Numbered from the stretch's first letter, positions 52,700 through 62,326 are shown. The stretch is 64,000 nucleotides of DNA from Vibrio gigantis (GCF_024347515.1 NZ_AP025493.1:496001-560000); one strand, 5' to 3'. Numbers and translations: made by a program. Notes: generated by a model from the sequence alone, not told the origin.

Positions 52700-54286
52700 A
52701 TGTCCAACTTGACGCAAGTCGCCAACGAAAACATCAACGCAGAATCTACTTCTATCAATTTCAATAAAGCTCAATCTTTGGGTGAAAAGCTGGAACTCGG
52801 AAATCCAGTCTTTTGGCTTAGTGGCAGTTTTTTAACCCTCTTTGTCATCCTCGCTTTCACCAACACCTCCGTGTTGTCCGAACTTGTTAACATCGGCTTT
52901 AGTTATTCAACTAAGTGGTTCGGTGCTTTCTGGCAAGTCCTACTACTTCTCAACTTCATTATCGGTTTAGTGCTTGCACTAGGTCGCACAGGCCACGTTC
53001 GCTTAGGGACGCTTGCCCTACCTGAAATGACCACCTTTAAATGGATGTCTATCGTCCTATGTACGCTCCTAGCGGGTGGTGGTGTATTCTGGGCTGCCGC
53101 TGAGCCAATTGCTCACTTCGTTTCAGCTCCGCCACTGTATGGCAACGCAGATCCTCAAGCGATGGCGTTCAATGCCCTGTCACAATCTTTCATGCATTGG
53201 GGTTTCCTTGCATGGGCAATCTTAGGCGGTTTGTCTTCTATCGTGTTAATGCACCTGCATTACGACAAAGGCCTTCCTCTTAAGCCTCGTACTCTGCTTT
53301 ACCCAGTACTTGGCGACAAAGCAATTAACAGCTGGATTGGCAACGTAGTAGACGCATGCAGCATCGTCGCTGTAGCCGCGGGTACTATCGGCCCTATCGG
53401 TTTCCTTGGCCTACAAATCAGTTACGCGCTGAGCGAACTATTTGGTATTTCAGACAGCTTTGCGACTCAAAGTGTCGTTATCGTATTTGCTATCGCAATG
53501 TACACGCTGTCTGCATTAAGTGGTGTGAACAAGGGCATCCAACTGGTTAGCCGTTACAACATCATCTTGTCTGTGTGCCTAATCGGCTACATCCTTCTTG
53601 TTGGCCCAACGAGCTTCATCGTTGACGGTTACCTGCAAGGCATGGGCGAAATGGTTGATAACTTCATCCCAATGGCGCTTTACCGCCAAGATACTGCGTG
53701 GCTAGGTGGCTGGACAGTATTCTTCTGGGGCTGGTTCCTAGGCTATGGTCCGATGATGGCAATCTTTATTGCTCGTATCTCACGTGGCCGTACTATTCGC
53801 CAGATGATCGTTTCTATCAGTATCGTTGCACCGCTTGTGACGTGTTTCTGGTTCAGCATTGTTGGGGGTAGTGGTTTAGCGTTTGAATTAGAGAATCCAG
53901 GTGTGATTTCTAGTGCTTTCGAAGGCTTCAACCTTCCTGCAGTCCTATTGGCAATTACTGCGCAACTGCCGTTCCCTACTCTGATCGCGATTCTGTTCCT
54001 GATTCTGACGACCACGTTCATCGTGACGACAGGTGACTCAATGACTTACACCATCAGTGTGGTAATGACGGGCACAACAGAACCAAACGCAGCAGTACGT
54101 ACCTTCTGGGGTATCATCATGGGAGCGGTCGCTATCTCACTTATCTCGATGGGCTCTGGTGGTATTTCTGCACTGCAGTCGTTTATTGTGATTACTGCGG
54201 TTCCGGTATCATTTATCTTGCTGCCATGCTTATGGCACGCACCGAAGATCGCGAAACAGATGGCAAGAGATCAAGGTCTCGTTTAA
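52700..54286 (+). CDS. BCCT-family betaine/choline-type transporter
   Basis: A 528-residue carrier with twelve predicted helices. It shows the family pattern FWAAAEPIAHFVSAPP and the conserved W-rich stretch GWTVFFWGWFLGYGPMMAIFIARISRGRTIRQ. The first 45 residues are cytoplasmic and polar. Members take up glycine betaine, choline or carnitine with sodium or protons. The exact substrate is not clear. The frame extends upstream to a GTG at 52652, but ATG 52700 gives the usual N terminus. Confidence 0.9.
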   Translation: MSNLTQVANENINAESTSINFNKAQSLGEKLELGNPVFWLSGSFLTLFVILAFTNTSVLSELVNIGFSYSTKWFGAFWQVLLLLNFIIGLVLALGRTGHVRLGTLALPEMTTFKWMSIVLCTLLAGGGVFWAAAEPIAHFVSAPPLYGNADPQAMAFNALSQSFMHWGFLAWAILGGLSSIVLMHLHYDKGLPLKPRTLLYPVLGDKAINSWIGNVVDACSIVAVAAGTIGPIGFLGLQISYALSELFGISDSFATQSVVIVFAIAMYTLSALSGVNKGIQLVSRYNIILSVCLIGYILLVGPTSFIVDGYLQGMGEMVDNFIPMALYRQDTAWLGGWTVFFWGWFLGYGPMMAIFIARISRGRTIRQMIVSISIVAPLVTCFWFSIVGGSGLAFELENPGVISSAFEGFNLPAVLLAITAQLPFPTLIAILFLILTTTFIVTTGDSMTYTISVVMTGTTEPNAAVRTFWGIIMGAVAISLISMGSGGISALQSFIVITAVPVSFILLPCLWHAPKIAKQMARDQGLV

Positions 54287-54324
54287 TGCCTGATCCGATT
54301 TAGTATCAGGTAGCGTATAAACTT

Positions 54325-54364
54325 AAAAAAGCCACTCAAGTGACTCACCTGAGTGGCTTTGTTT
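54325..54364. terminator. Terminator after the BCCT gene
   Basis: AAAAAAGCCACTCA pairs with TGAGTGGCTTT around an 11-base loop. Suits both the carrier gene and the converging RidA-type gene. Confidence 0.8.
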
Positions 54365-54430
54365 AATCTGTTCGCTGTCTATTCGATTAGCGTTTATCTC
54401 TAGTAGTGCTTACATCTTGCGGTACTTCGC

Positions 54431-54793
54431 TTATTGAAACTTTTCACCAGCAGCAACCATGAAAGACATCTCAACCAATAGCTCAGGGTTAGCAAGTTCT
54501 GCTTTCACACATGCACGGCTTGGCGCGCACCCTTCAGGGAACCACGCTTCCCAAACTTCATTTAGTGCATCAAAGTTAGCGAAATCCGTTAGGTAAATCG
54601 TTACCGACAACACGCGAGATTTGTCACTGTCTACTAAGCTCATCATTTCTTCAGCTTGACCAAAAATTTGCTGAACCTGACTTTTGATACCTGCCGTTGT
54701 ATCCGCTTCAGCAACTTCCACAAAACTTGCGATACCGTTGAAAACAGTCACATCTGACCAACGCTTGGTCGGGTTAATTCTATGAATTTTCAC
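54431..54793 (-). CDS. RidA-family protein
   Basis: A 120-residue RidA/YjgF-family protein. It shows the pattern DVTVFNGIASFVEVAEADTT, the helix ...QVQQIFGQAEEMMSLVDSD, VLSVTIYLTDFANFDALNEVWEAWFP and APSRACVKAELANPELLVEMSFMVA, with the conserved arginine of the enamine/imine deaminase site (PSRAC). The start is GTG at 54793. A further RidA-family gene runs off the end of the window at 63806. Confidence 0.88.
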   Translation of the reverse strand: MKIHRINPTKRWSDVTVFNGIASFVEVAEADTTAGIKSQVQQIFGQAEEMMSLVDSDKSRVLSVTIYLTDFANFDALNEVWEAWFPEGCAPSRACVKAELANPELLVEMSFMVAAGEKFQ

Positions 54794-55075
54794 TGGTTAT
54801 ACTCTTCTTATAATTAGGGGGGAACATCAGCGTAATTTAATCCAAATCGCAAATATTGAAAACAAAAATTGGAAAACTCGTAGCTCCTTTTGAACAGCAC
54901 GATCGCCTACCTAATACTTCAGTTCTCAACACCACTAATCTTTCGGTTCATATCGAGACAATTATTTACTACCTGTCGAGTTTCTAGATAGATCTATTGT
55001 TTATTGTTCGCAGCGCGAAATTTAATCTGAACTCTTGCGGTCATATTCAGAGATTTTATTAAATGGAGTACTTTT

Positions 55076-55522
55076 ATGCATGTTCAAACCTATGATTTAA
55101 AACAGAGCAATGTGGGATATAACCTTGGAGTGATTGGCGTAGCATTAGTGCTCGCTTGGATTGGAATTTACAAGTTTACGCCTACCGAGGCGATGCTCAT
55201 TGAACCGTTAATCGCCAATCATCCTGCAATGAACTGGCTTTACAATCTGTTCTCAGTACAAGCTGTGTCTAACATGGTGGGTGGCGCAGAGATCATTGTC
55301 GCGATTGGACTGATCGTAGGATTTAAGAAACCGACAATTGCTTTCTATTCAGGTATTGCAGCAGCGGCTATCTTTGTTGTGACACTCAGCTTCCTAATTA
55401 CAACGCCAAATGCTTGGAAAATATCGGATGGCATTTTAGTCACTAACTTCTTCCTAGTGAAAGACATCCTGTTTTTGGCTATCGCAATTAGCGTAATCGA
55501 ACGTAACAAACCTCAGAAGTAA
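55076..55522 (+). CDS. DUF417/YkgB-family membrane protein
   Basis: A 148-residue protein with four membrane helices. The family pattern includes LVLAWIGIYKFTPTEAMLIEPLIANHPAMNWLY, the glycine-rich VSNMVGGAEIIVAIGLIVGF and LITTPNAWKISDG...LVKDILFLA. RclC of the E. coli reactive-chlorine system is in this group. There is no rclA/rclB neighbour here, so the link to chlorine stress is only by family. GGAG precedes the start. Confidence 0.85.
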   Translation: MHVQTYDLKQSNVGYNLGVIGVALVLAWIGIYKFTPTEAMLIEPLIANHPAMNWLYNLFSVQAVSNMVGGAEIIVAIGLIVGFKKPTIAFYSGIAAAAIFVVTLSFLITTPNAWKISDGILVTNFFLVKDILFLAIAISVIERNKPQK

Positions 55523-55566
55523 CTGTAAATTTTGAAGTAACCATAAACCCAAAAGTAAAAAAGTTC

Positions 55567-55599
55567 GAAGCTGGCTAGAAGAACACTGCCAGCTTCTAA
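55567..55599. terminator. Weak terminator between converging genes
   Basis: GAAGCTGGC and GCCAGCTTC pair around a 12-base loop. No strong T-run on either side. Confidence 0.45.
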
Positions 55600-55610
55600 T
55601 GAATAAGGTT

Positions 55611-56087
55611 TTACTCGGCAATACTATCGTGATTGAAGCATTGTCTCGTTACCAAACCCCATTTTTCGTCCTGGTATTTATCTTCCACGTAGTTACCTGA
55701 AGTGTAGTCGTTAACAACCTCTCTCCAAAACTTAACAGCATGCTCTGCGCCCTGTACTTGCTTGATCTCCCAACTGCCTTTTAGGTGTTCAAATAGTTCA
55801 GAGATAAACTGCTTCCCGACTTTATTTTTTCTAAAGTAAGGCACCACATAGAAGTCGCAAATCTCAAACTCGTTTGGCCCTTTGGTTTCAATGGCTGTCA
55901 ATGCAGCAGGAACACCATCAATGTAGAGTAAATAACCAGTCACGCTATCACCAAGTGTTGGGTAAATCTCAAACAAGCCGTACTCGTCTGGTTTATCTCC
56001 AATGATCTTTGAAAACTCGGCGGCATACCCCTGATACAAATTCGCGTATACCTGTTGATTACCGCTATAGACTATCACAATGTTCAT
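55611..56087 (-). CDS. GNAT-family acetyltransferase
   Basis: A 158-residue protein with the GNAT fold: YLLYIDGVPAALTAIETKG (strands 2-3), EFEICDFYVVPYFRKNKVGKQFISELFEHL (motif A, acetyl-CoA-binding V-P-x-x-R-K-x-x-V-G) and AVKFWREVV (late helix). The substrate is unknown. No signal peptide. Confidence 0.82.
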   Translation of the reverse strand: MNIVIVYSGNQQVYANLYQGYAAEFSKIIGDKPDEYGLFEIYPTLGDSVTGYLLYIDGVPAALTAIETKGPNEFEICDFYVVPYFRKNKVGKQFISELFEHLKGSWEIKQVQGAEHAVKFWREVVNDYTSGNYVEDKYQDEKWGLVTRQCFNHDSIAE

Positions 56088-56164
56088 AAGTAACTCTCTG
56101 TTCTAACAATCACTATTGATGCCATATATTATGAATCATAAACGGTAACTTTGTCTTCTCGAAA

Positions 56165-56629
56165 CTAAGGTAAGTCTCTTAACTTCTTAGCTGGGTTACC
56201 TGCATAAATACCTTTCTCAGTGATGTCTTTGGTCACCACACTGCCCGCTCCAATCACTGTCCCTTCGCAAATACTGACAGACAATACTGTCGCATTGGAG
56301 CCAATAGTAACGTTATCTGCGATAACGGTGCGTCCCCAGCTGTCTGGATTTGGATCTGGCTTGCCCTCTTTGAACAAGTCATTTGCGAACATCACACCGT
56401 GCCCAACAAAACAATCACTCCCGATGGTCACATACTCACAGATAAAGGTATGGGACTGAATCTTGCTTCTCTCACCTACCAAGGAGTTCTTTTGAATCTC
56501 GACAAATGGGCCAATGAATACATCATCTTTAAGCTCACAGCCATAAACGTTGCTTGGCTCTATGATAGTGACATTCTCACCACACGTAATATCAGTAATC
56601 TGCGCCTTTAAAACTCTAGGACTTGCCAT
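56165..56629 (-). CDS. Hexapeptide-repeat acyltransferase
   Basis: A 154-residue left-handed beta-helix transferase with repeated hexapeptides: VTIIEPSNVYGCELKDDVFIGPFVEIQKNSLVGERSKI, ADNVTIGSNATVLSVSI and GTVIGAGSVVTKDI, then the end GIYAGNPAKKLRDLP, as in WbbJ/sugar O-acetyltransferases. ATG 56629 has a GAGAGGA ribosome site and is preferred to in-frame codons upstream. Likely acts on a surface sugar or nucleotide sugar. Confidence 0.84.
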   Translation of the reverse strand: MASPRVLKAQITDITCGENVTIIEPSNVYGCELKDDVFIGPFVEIQKNSLVGERSKIQSHTFICEYVTIGSDCFVGHGVMFANDLFKEGKPDPNPDSWGRTVIADNVTIGSNATVLSVSICEGTVIGAGSVVTKDITEKGIYAGNPAKKLRDLP

Positions 56630-56798
56630 ACTTCCTCTCGACATTAGCGTCACAATTCAACCTAAGCGATTGTGCCGTATGCATTAAAGTGCATCAAATA
56701 GATATGTTGAGAGTTGACAATGGATCAAAAATTAGTGGAAGCGTTCGTTAGAAAATGAAACGAGAATGATAAATATTGAAGGGCGAATAACGACAGTG

Positions 56799-56838
56799 AA
56801 AAAGATTATATATTGGGTGTCGATGCGACACCCAATAT
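56799..56838 (-). terminator. Terminator of the four-gene envelope operon
   Basis: A perfect 13-bp stem (56810-56822 with 56826-56838), TATTGGGTGTCG against CGACACCCAATA, closed by a three-base loop and followed on the minus strand by ATAATCTTTTTC. It lies 26 bases past the stop at 56864. Confidence 0.72.
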
Positions 56839-56863
56839 GTACAAGCTTTACTTATGGTATGGT

Positions 56864-58000
56864 TTAAAGCACAACGCCCCCATGTTTACTATCGACTATC
56901 GATTCAGCCTTATCCTCTGTAAATTTAACCTTTGGCTGTGTTACTTTCTTATCAACTTTTCGCTTAGATTTGATGACTTCAACTATCATTTTAGTTTGAA
57001 TACTATCTATATTTGATGACGTGATAGTTGCATACATTACTTTACGATCAATACGCGAAACTTTAGCCTCACCAACTTTAATTGTCTGATAACCAATTAC
57101 TTCTTTTGTATATGGGTCTCGGACCGTATTATCGACCGCGGTGATTTTTAACTTTTGCCCTACACTAAATGTCTTACCGTCTGTAGGAACAGCAATCTCA
57201 TTCACTTCAGGGGACACAGCAGCAATTCTCATCGGGAAAACCGCATCCGTAATATCTTCATAAACCTTACTTGCAGTAATCTTCGCCAACAAACTTAGGT
57301 TGTTTCGTGATGATGTAGACTTCTGAGAGCTAGCATATTTTACTTGACCAGTAACTCCGGAAAGTACTCGGTAATTTACTTCGTATATTGATGAATATTT
57401 TGTCATCACTGAACCTGAAACCCTATTCGTCAGAGGATCTGTTTTTCGACTATCAACTTTCCAAGACTTCGTATCCGCTTTTTTAAGCGTTACTTCAATC
57501 AGGTAATCCATTTGTTCATCAACAGCATTTTCTATAACTGCAAACTTCCCACCACCTTTGGTAAACGATTGTTCTAGCGCGGTATTGAAGTTGTCACTCG
57601 ATTTCCCTTTAAATTTCTTGATCGATACTTTTTTACGATTTAGGTTTTCAATCACAGTCTCTTTTGATTCTTTAACCACAGCAACAATTTTAACTAAACA
57701 TTTGTCATCATTACATTGAGAAGAAACGATTTTATACTCTTTGATTACACCATTCGCGGCCAAATCAAATGTTTTACCTGTCGCTTTAGATAGATCAGTT
57801 GTCCCATTCTCTTTGAGTAATGTCGACACCGACTTTTGGTTCACATTAATCGTTGTATTATTGGTTTGTTTAACAGCTGCAACCAATGCATCATCAGTTG
57901 CAGCACTAATATTAACGCCATATCCTGTAGCCTCAACTTCAACCAACTTAGCCGTCACCATTGATGGAATAACCAGTAATAGTAAAAATAACCTATTCAT
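56864..58000 (-). CDS. FlgT-like exported protein
   Basis: A 378-residue periplasmic protein with a Sec leader (LFLLLLVIPSMVTA). Its three-part layout matches FlgT, the Vibrio flagellar H-ring protein of about the same length. The N-terminal domain begins VEVEATGYGVNISAATDDALVAAVKQ. A CsgG-like middle (about 125-270) has LIEVTLKKADTKSW. The C-terminal domain has FSVGQKLKITAVDNTVRDPYTKEVIGYQ. It is not next to flagellar genes, so it is likely a paralogue with another role. Last gene of the four-gene unit; 45 bases after the previous stop. Confidence 0.72.
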   Translation of the reverse strand: MNRLFLLLLVIPSMVTAKLVEVEATGYGVNISAATDDALVAAVKQTNNTTINVNQKSVSTLLKENGTTDLSKATGKTFDLAANGVIKEYKIVSSQCNDDKCLVKIVAVVKESKETVIENLNRKKVSIKKFKGKSSDNFNTALEQSFTKGGGKFAVIENAVDEQMDYLIEVTLKKADTKSWKVDSRKTDPLTNRVSGSVMTKYSSIYEVNYRVLSGVTGQVKYASSQKSTSSRNNLSLLAKITASKVYEDITDAVFPMRIAAVSPEVNEIAVPTDGKTFSVGQKLKITAVDNTVRDPYTKEVIGYQTIKVGEAKVSRIDRKVMYATITSSNIDSIQTKMIVEVIKSKRKVDKKVTQPKVKFTEDKAESIVDSKHGGVVL

Positions 58001-58045
58001 TATTAAATCCTAAATATACCTTGTGTATTAAAGTAGACAATTCGA

Positions 58046-59593
58046 TTAAAAGTCAGAATCATCCATCAAATCTTGTGACATGATTAAAGATTGTTGAATA
58101 GGCTTAGTTCGGGTATCGGTAATCCCAGGAGTTGTCGATTGTTGTTGGCCAACAATTGATCCTCCACCATTATAACCACCAATACCTTTTGATGTATCGG
58201 CACCTTGCTGTTTACTATATCCTTGTGAAGCAGATGCGTATTCAGGACTCCAAGCATAAACGACACCAGTGATTTTTTTGTTAGTTATTGGGTGGACGTT
58301 GTCGTAAGTACCAATTTCTTTCAACCCTTGCATACCTTTAGTCGACGAACTCATTTCAGAAAATGACTTAATTTTCTTCACAATATCAGTAACTTGTTCT
58401 GTGTTGACTTCTTGGTTATCTCCATCAAACGTTACTGTAAATTCTTTGTAGTTTGTTTTCCCTGATGTACTCTTTTTATTGGATACACCTTGTAAATTAA
58501 ATACTTCCGTCAATCCACCTAAAGCCTGCGTTAATGCATCGTCAGCAGCGAAGTCTGTCTCGTACATATCATAGTCAAACGTACCTTCAACATGTGGATT
58601 AGAGGCTTGACCAAATGAAAGTAGTACAGGATAACCACGTTCATTCCACATAAGTTTGGTGCCAACTTCTTTATAGAGGTTGTTATATTCTTGATTAAAC
58701 CACATATACGGGTCTATACCCTTGCCTACTTTTTCAGGTACAGGCAGATATGAGGAACCACCTTCATAGATCGATCGAATTTGACGTTTTGACTTTTCAG
58801 AACCACGAATTACGACACCAACCCAAGTAACTCCTTCGACGCTAACTGTTTCAAATGAACGCACTACATAAGTACCTGAAATCTCAGCAGCAGCATCAAC
58901 ACTTTTTGTTGTTACTATCGTCGACTCGTTACCTCTAACCGTTTTAGTCATAGGTTGAAGTTCTATGTTTTCTGAAAGATTAACGTTTTTGCCAGTTTCA
59001 TTTTCTATAACTGCGTCCGCTACATCTGCTGTTATATCAAGAACGGCCGCTTTATCTATATAATCTCGCTTTTCAGAATCCGTAAAGCCAATATTCTTCT
59101 CGGTCCTGTTGTCGTATGAAGTACTTTTTGATGTAGACGAAGACAAGTCTGCATTTATTTCAGTAATAAAGTTAACACGTGCTGTTTGAATTGCTTCATC
59201 AAATGCTGCAATGCGATGGTCACCCCATTTTAAATCTGTTTTGTCCACCGTTACTTTCGCAGAGCCACTATGAACAAATGACTTTTTATAAGTTGTACCA
59301 AGCTTTGCAGCTTTAATGCGCTCTTTCTGCTTAACTTGGGCAACATAGAGTTCAATTTGACCATTAACACATTCTTTAGGATTCAATGTATATCCTAAAT
59401 TGTCGACCTCACAATCGTTGGCTATACGATGTTGAATTCGTTGGATAGCTATGTCTGCAGGGTCTTGAGGTTGTGTTACTTGTCGGTCTTGCTGTATTGC
59501 TGAACTAGCTGAAGCCGTCGTGTTATTGCTTGAATTTGCTAGAACACTCGTAGAGCTAATTGTTAAAGCAATTAATATTGATAATTTTTTCAT
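58046..59593 (-). CDS. Exported protein of unknown function (operon partner of FlgT-like protein)
   Basis: A 515-residue protein with a Sec leader (KLSILIALTISSTSVLA). The N-terminal part has two cysteines (NDCEVDNLGY, PKECVNGQ) and a charged helix. The segment WGDHRIAAFDEAIQTARVNFITEINADLSSS resembles the opening motif of FlgT/LPP20-type domains. The middle contains VEGVTWVGVVIRGSEKSKRQ, and the last 60 residues are Gly/Ser/Gln-rich and likely disordered. ATG 59593 follows GGAG/AGGTGA. I know related proteins only as uncharacterised (possibly DUF6844). Confidence 0.68.
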   Translation of the reverse strand: MKKLSILIALTISSTSVLANSSNNTTASASSAIQQDRQVTQPQDPADIAIQRIQHRIANDCEVDNLGYTLNPKECVNGQIELYVAQVKQKERIKAAKLGTTYKKSFVHSGSAKVTVDKTDLKWGDHRIAAFDEAIQTARVNFITEINADLSSSTSKSTSYDNRTEKNIGFTDSEKRDYIDKAAVLDITADVADAVIENETGKNVNLSENIELQPMTKTVRGNESTIVTTKSVDAAAEISGTYVVRSFETVSVEGVTWVGVVIRGSEKSKRQIRSIYEGGSSYLPVPEKVGKGIDPYMWFNQEYNNLYKEVGTKLMWNERGYPVLLSFGQASNPHVEGTFDYDMYETDFAADDALTQALGGLTEVFNLQGVSNKKSTSGKTNYKEFTVTFDGDNQEVNTEQVTDIVKKIKSFSEMSSSTKGMQGLKEIGTYDNVHPITNKKITGVVYAWSPEYASASQGYSKQQGADTSKGIGGYNGGGSIVGQQQSTTPGITDTRTKPIQQSLIMSQDLMDDSDF

Positions 59594-59691
59594 GTCACCT
59601 ACTCCACGCAGCTCATAGCAAGCGCGTAAAAACATTACCCAAATACTTATTTTAAAAAGGTATCCAATGGATACCTTTAGCTAATTAGAGC

Positions 59692-60300
59692 TTACCAGCT
59701 AACCGTCGAACCATCGGCAACTTTACCTATCACCGTTTCTGACTCGAAATATGCTAAACCGTTATCAATATTTGTTAATGTTAATTGAAAGTAGTATTCA
59801 ATTTTTTGGTCACCACTATCTAAAGAGTTAACTCGCTGTATGATCGTTCCTGACAAGGAAAAATCAGGCATGATAATATTGTTTCCTTTTGCCGTACTCT
59901 TATTCACAATCGAAGATTCCTGCATTTTTCGAGACTCTGTTACTAGAGAGTCTTTGTTTGCACCAATCGCACTTGATGCTAAAAACTTACCTGATTGAAG
60001 TAGACCAACACGAATTTTCTTAGCTATCTGTTCAGTAGAAATACGCTGCATTGTGTCATTAGTAATATCACTCACAGCAATAACATAACGACCACCACCT
60101 TGAGCGTTGGGATGGACTAGTAATGGAGAAACAATCATTTCTTCAATAGCCTCTTGTGCAGCTTGTTCAAAATCAGCGTTTGATAAACCTGCCGTAATAT
60201 TTGTCTTCTGATCAGTACTGTCGATATATTGAGTCGTTGTTTGGCAACCCACCATCACTAAAGCAAAAACAACTAGAGTGACATATTTTGAAAATTTCAT
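59692..60300 (-). CDS. LpoB-like lipoprotein
   Basis: A 202-residue lipoprotein with lipobox VMVGC (C19). The mature part resembles LpoB, the outer-membrane activator of penicillin-binding protein PBP1B: DFEQAAQEAIEEMIVSPLLVHPNAQGGGRYVIAVSDITNDTMQRISTEQIAKKIRVGLLQSGKF, and a C-terminal strand YYFQLTLTNIDNGLAYFESETVIGK. True LpoB is usually encoded elsewhere, so this may be a paralogue. It is 18 bases after the COG3014-type gene. Confidence 0.78.
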   Translation of the reverse strand: MKFSKYVTLVVFALVMVGCQTTTQYIDSTDQKTNITAGLSNADFEQAAQEAIEEMIVSPLLVHPNAQGGGRYVIAVSDITNDTMQRISTEQIAKKIRVGLLQSGKFLASSAIGANKDSLVTESRKMQESSIVNKSTAKGNNIIMPDFSLSGTIIQRVNSLDSGDQKIEYYFQLTLTNIDNGLAYFESETVIGKVADGSTVSW

Positions 60301-60318
60301 GATATTTCCTGATTTTTA

Positions 60319-61728
60319 TTATTGAATATTGATTACTGAAACAGTTGGTTCTAATACAGAGTTCATTGTACGTACGTAAACGATTGAGTACTTCGCGTTT
60401 GGATCGGTCGTTACAGGGATATCGAACGAACCGGCCTTCATTACAAAAGAATCTTTTTTAGGGATGCGCACGGTATTTACTGTGTTTGGTAACAGAACAT
60501 TTGTACGAATATCTGCACTAGTCGAACCAATGGTGTAAAGCATGGTGCCAAGTTGAAGTAGTGCACCAGCTCCCGTATCGTCGTTTTTGGCAGCTTCAGC
60601 CGCTGCAGCTTGCATCACGACTTTTGAGATACTTGAAGCCGCAGCACGAGCTTTAATTGCAGGGAGTTCTTCTTTAAACTCAGATTTAATCACCTTACTC
60701 ACGTCTGCGATTTCAGACGTTTTAAAATGATCAACTTTGATCTCTTTAACCGCATGTGTTCCAGTACCCATTTTTGGAATTGCATAAGAAGCAACTTGAG
60801 CTTGCCCAGTTAACAGAAACACGGGCAAATCAATTCTAAATTCAGATTTTTGGGGTGCTAAACCATCCTCATGAATAATCCATGTGGTTGGTTTCATTTC
60901 TGAGTCTGGTGTGCCTTTTGCGAGCGACTCTGCCATCTGCATATCAACTTTTACTGATGCATTCTTGCTGATGCCATACACACGTTTAAAGCCGTCGATT
61001 GCTTTATTGAAATCAGATTGTGATTTGCCCTCTAACATAAAGAATAAGGAGGATGCATAAGTTACCGCAGGGTTTACATAACCTTCATAAGGAGCCCACT
61101 CAGCACCAGTCATATCAATCCCCGACGACTGCAGTTGAGTGTCAATATCACCCATCATCTTGTTGTAATTGATCTGTTTTGCATCTTCCGTATTCGAAAG
61201 CTCTTGCTGTTCTTTAATAACATCAGCAAAAGATTCTGCGGCTCGGCGTTGGCGCTCTTCTGCACGATTAAATTCAACTCGCGCAACTGAAGTATCACCT
61301 TCATGCCAGAAAGACATCGCTTTATAGTGATTGGCATATACCATATCGTATTGAGTCGGCTCATAGTCGAGAACTGCATCGTTAACTAACACTGCTCCTG
61401 TAGTCTCACCTGTATTCTCAAGAGCACCTTCAGAGTTTTCATCTCGGAATGACTTTTCAGCAGAGTCAAAATACATGATAGTTCTTTGATCATTACCAGT
61501 AGCATAATTAAGAGTACCTGCTTGTAATGCCCATAAAAGATCTTCAGCTTGACCATCTTTTGGGTCAATTTCACCAGCAAGTTGCTCTGTATTGATAAGA
61601 GCGGTTGCCAAGTCACCTTTTTCTAGAGGTTCATTAAGTTTCTTATAATCGCTTTTTTGCATAAGAGTAGAGCAACCAGAAGAAACAATAACAGCGAGAG
61701 CAACAGAGCTAATTCTTAACGAATTCAT
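60319..61728 (-). CDS. COG3014-type lipoprotein
   Basis: A 469-residue lipoprotein with lipobox VSSGC (C19). The first half is helical and repeat-like (LEKGDLATALINTEQL, ANHYKAMSFWHEGDTSVARVEFNRAEERQRRAAESFADVIKEQ), suggesting TPR-type helices. The second half is strand-rich and ends in TVSVINIQ. The family is known to me only as uncharacterised. First gene of the unit with LpoB-like, unknown and FlgT-like proteins. Confidence 0.72.
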   Translation of the reverse strand: MNSLRISSVALAVIVSSGCSTLMQKSDYKKLNEPLEKGDLATALINTEQLAGEIDPKDGQAEDLLWALQAGTLNYATGNDQRTIMYFDSAEKSFRDENSEGALENTGETTGAVLVNDAVLDYEPTQYDMVYANHYKAMSFWHEGDTSVARVEFNRAEERQRRAAESFADVIKEQQELSNTEDAKQINYNKMMGDIDTQLQSSGIDMTGAEWAPYEGYVNPAVTYASSLFFMLEGKSQSDFNKAIDGFKRVYGISKNASVKVDMQMAESLAKGTPDSEMKPTTWIIHEDGLAPQKSEFRIDLPVFLLTGQAQVASYAIPKMGTGTHAVKEIKVDHFKTSEIADVSKVIKSEFKEELPAIKARAAASSISKVVMQAAAAEAAKNDDTGAGALLQLGTMLYTIGSTSADIRTNVLLPNTVNTVRIPKKDSFVMKAGSFDIPVTTDPNAKYSIVYVRTMNSVLEPTVSVINIQ

Positions 61729-61982
61729 TTAATTACCTTAAATTCAAGAAGATACAAACGCCATCCATAACAAGTATCAAGAAGCTCTTTTTATCCAATT
61801 AAGTGAGCTAACAATTCGGCCAGCACAATACAGTATAGAATACCAAAAGAAAACAAATAAAAGAACGGCATTCCATTAATTTTGACTGTAGTCAATATTT
61901 GAATATTAAACACAAAAAAAGCTTGAGCAGAATGATATTCTATATATATTAATTGGAAATTAGCAGTATTTGGATAAGAAAA

Positions 61983-62255
61983 ATGAGACAACTATTGACA
62001 ACGACGGCAGCCTTAACACTATCTTTAAACGCAATGGCTTTTGGCCTGCCTAAGGTAGAAGTACCAAGTGTAAGTACAGATGCGCAGAACATGATCGCAG
62101 CTCTACAAGTGATTCAAGATGGTGGCGTTGAATGTTCAGAAATTACTGACTTTAAACTAGCTTCAAATGTGAAAGGCTACCAAGTTGAATGCGATAACCA
62201 GAAAAACTACACACTGCTAGATACTAACAACGGGTTAGTACTACAAGTAAAATAG
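61983..62255 (+). CDS. Small exported protein of unknown function
   Basis: A 90-residue protein with a Sec leader (RQLLTTTAALTLSLNAMA, cleavage near residue 20). The mature part of about 70 residues has two cysteines (GGVECSEITDF and YQVECDNQK) that likely pair. It is preceded by GGATAAG and followed by a strong TTCG-loop terminator. It diverges from the four-gene envelope operon across an AT-rich 254-base spacer. No family recognised. Confidence 0.68.
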   Translation: MRQLLTTTAALTLSLNAMAFGLPKVEVPSVSTDAQNMIAALQVIQDGGVECSEITDFKLASNVKGYQVECDNQKNYTLLDTNNGLVLQVK

Positions 62256-62326
62256 CATTAGCGTTCTAACATTGAGATTGATTTCTCATCAAATATAGAA
62301 CTTAAATGAAGTAATGCTTAAAGAAT

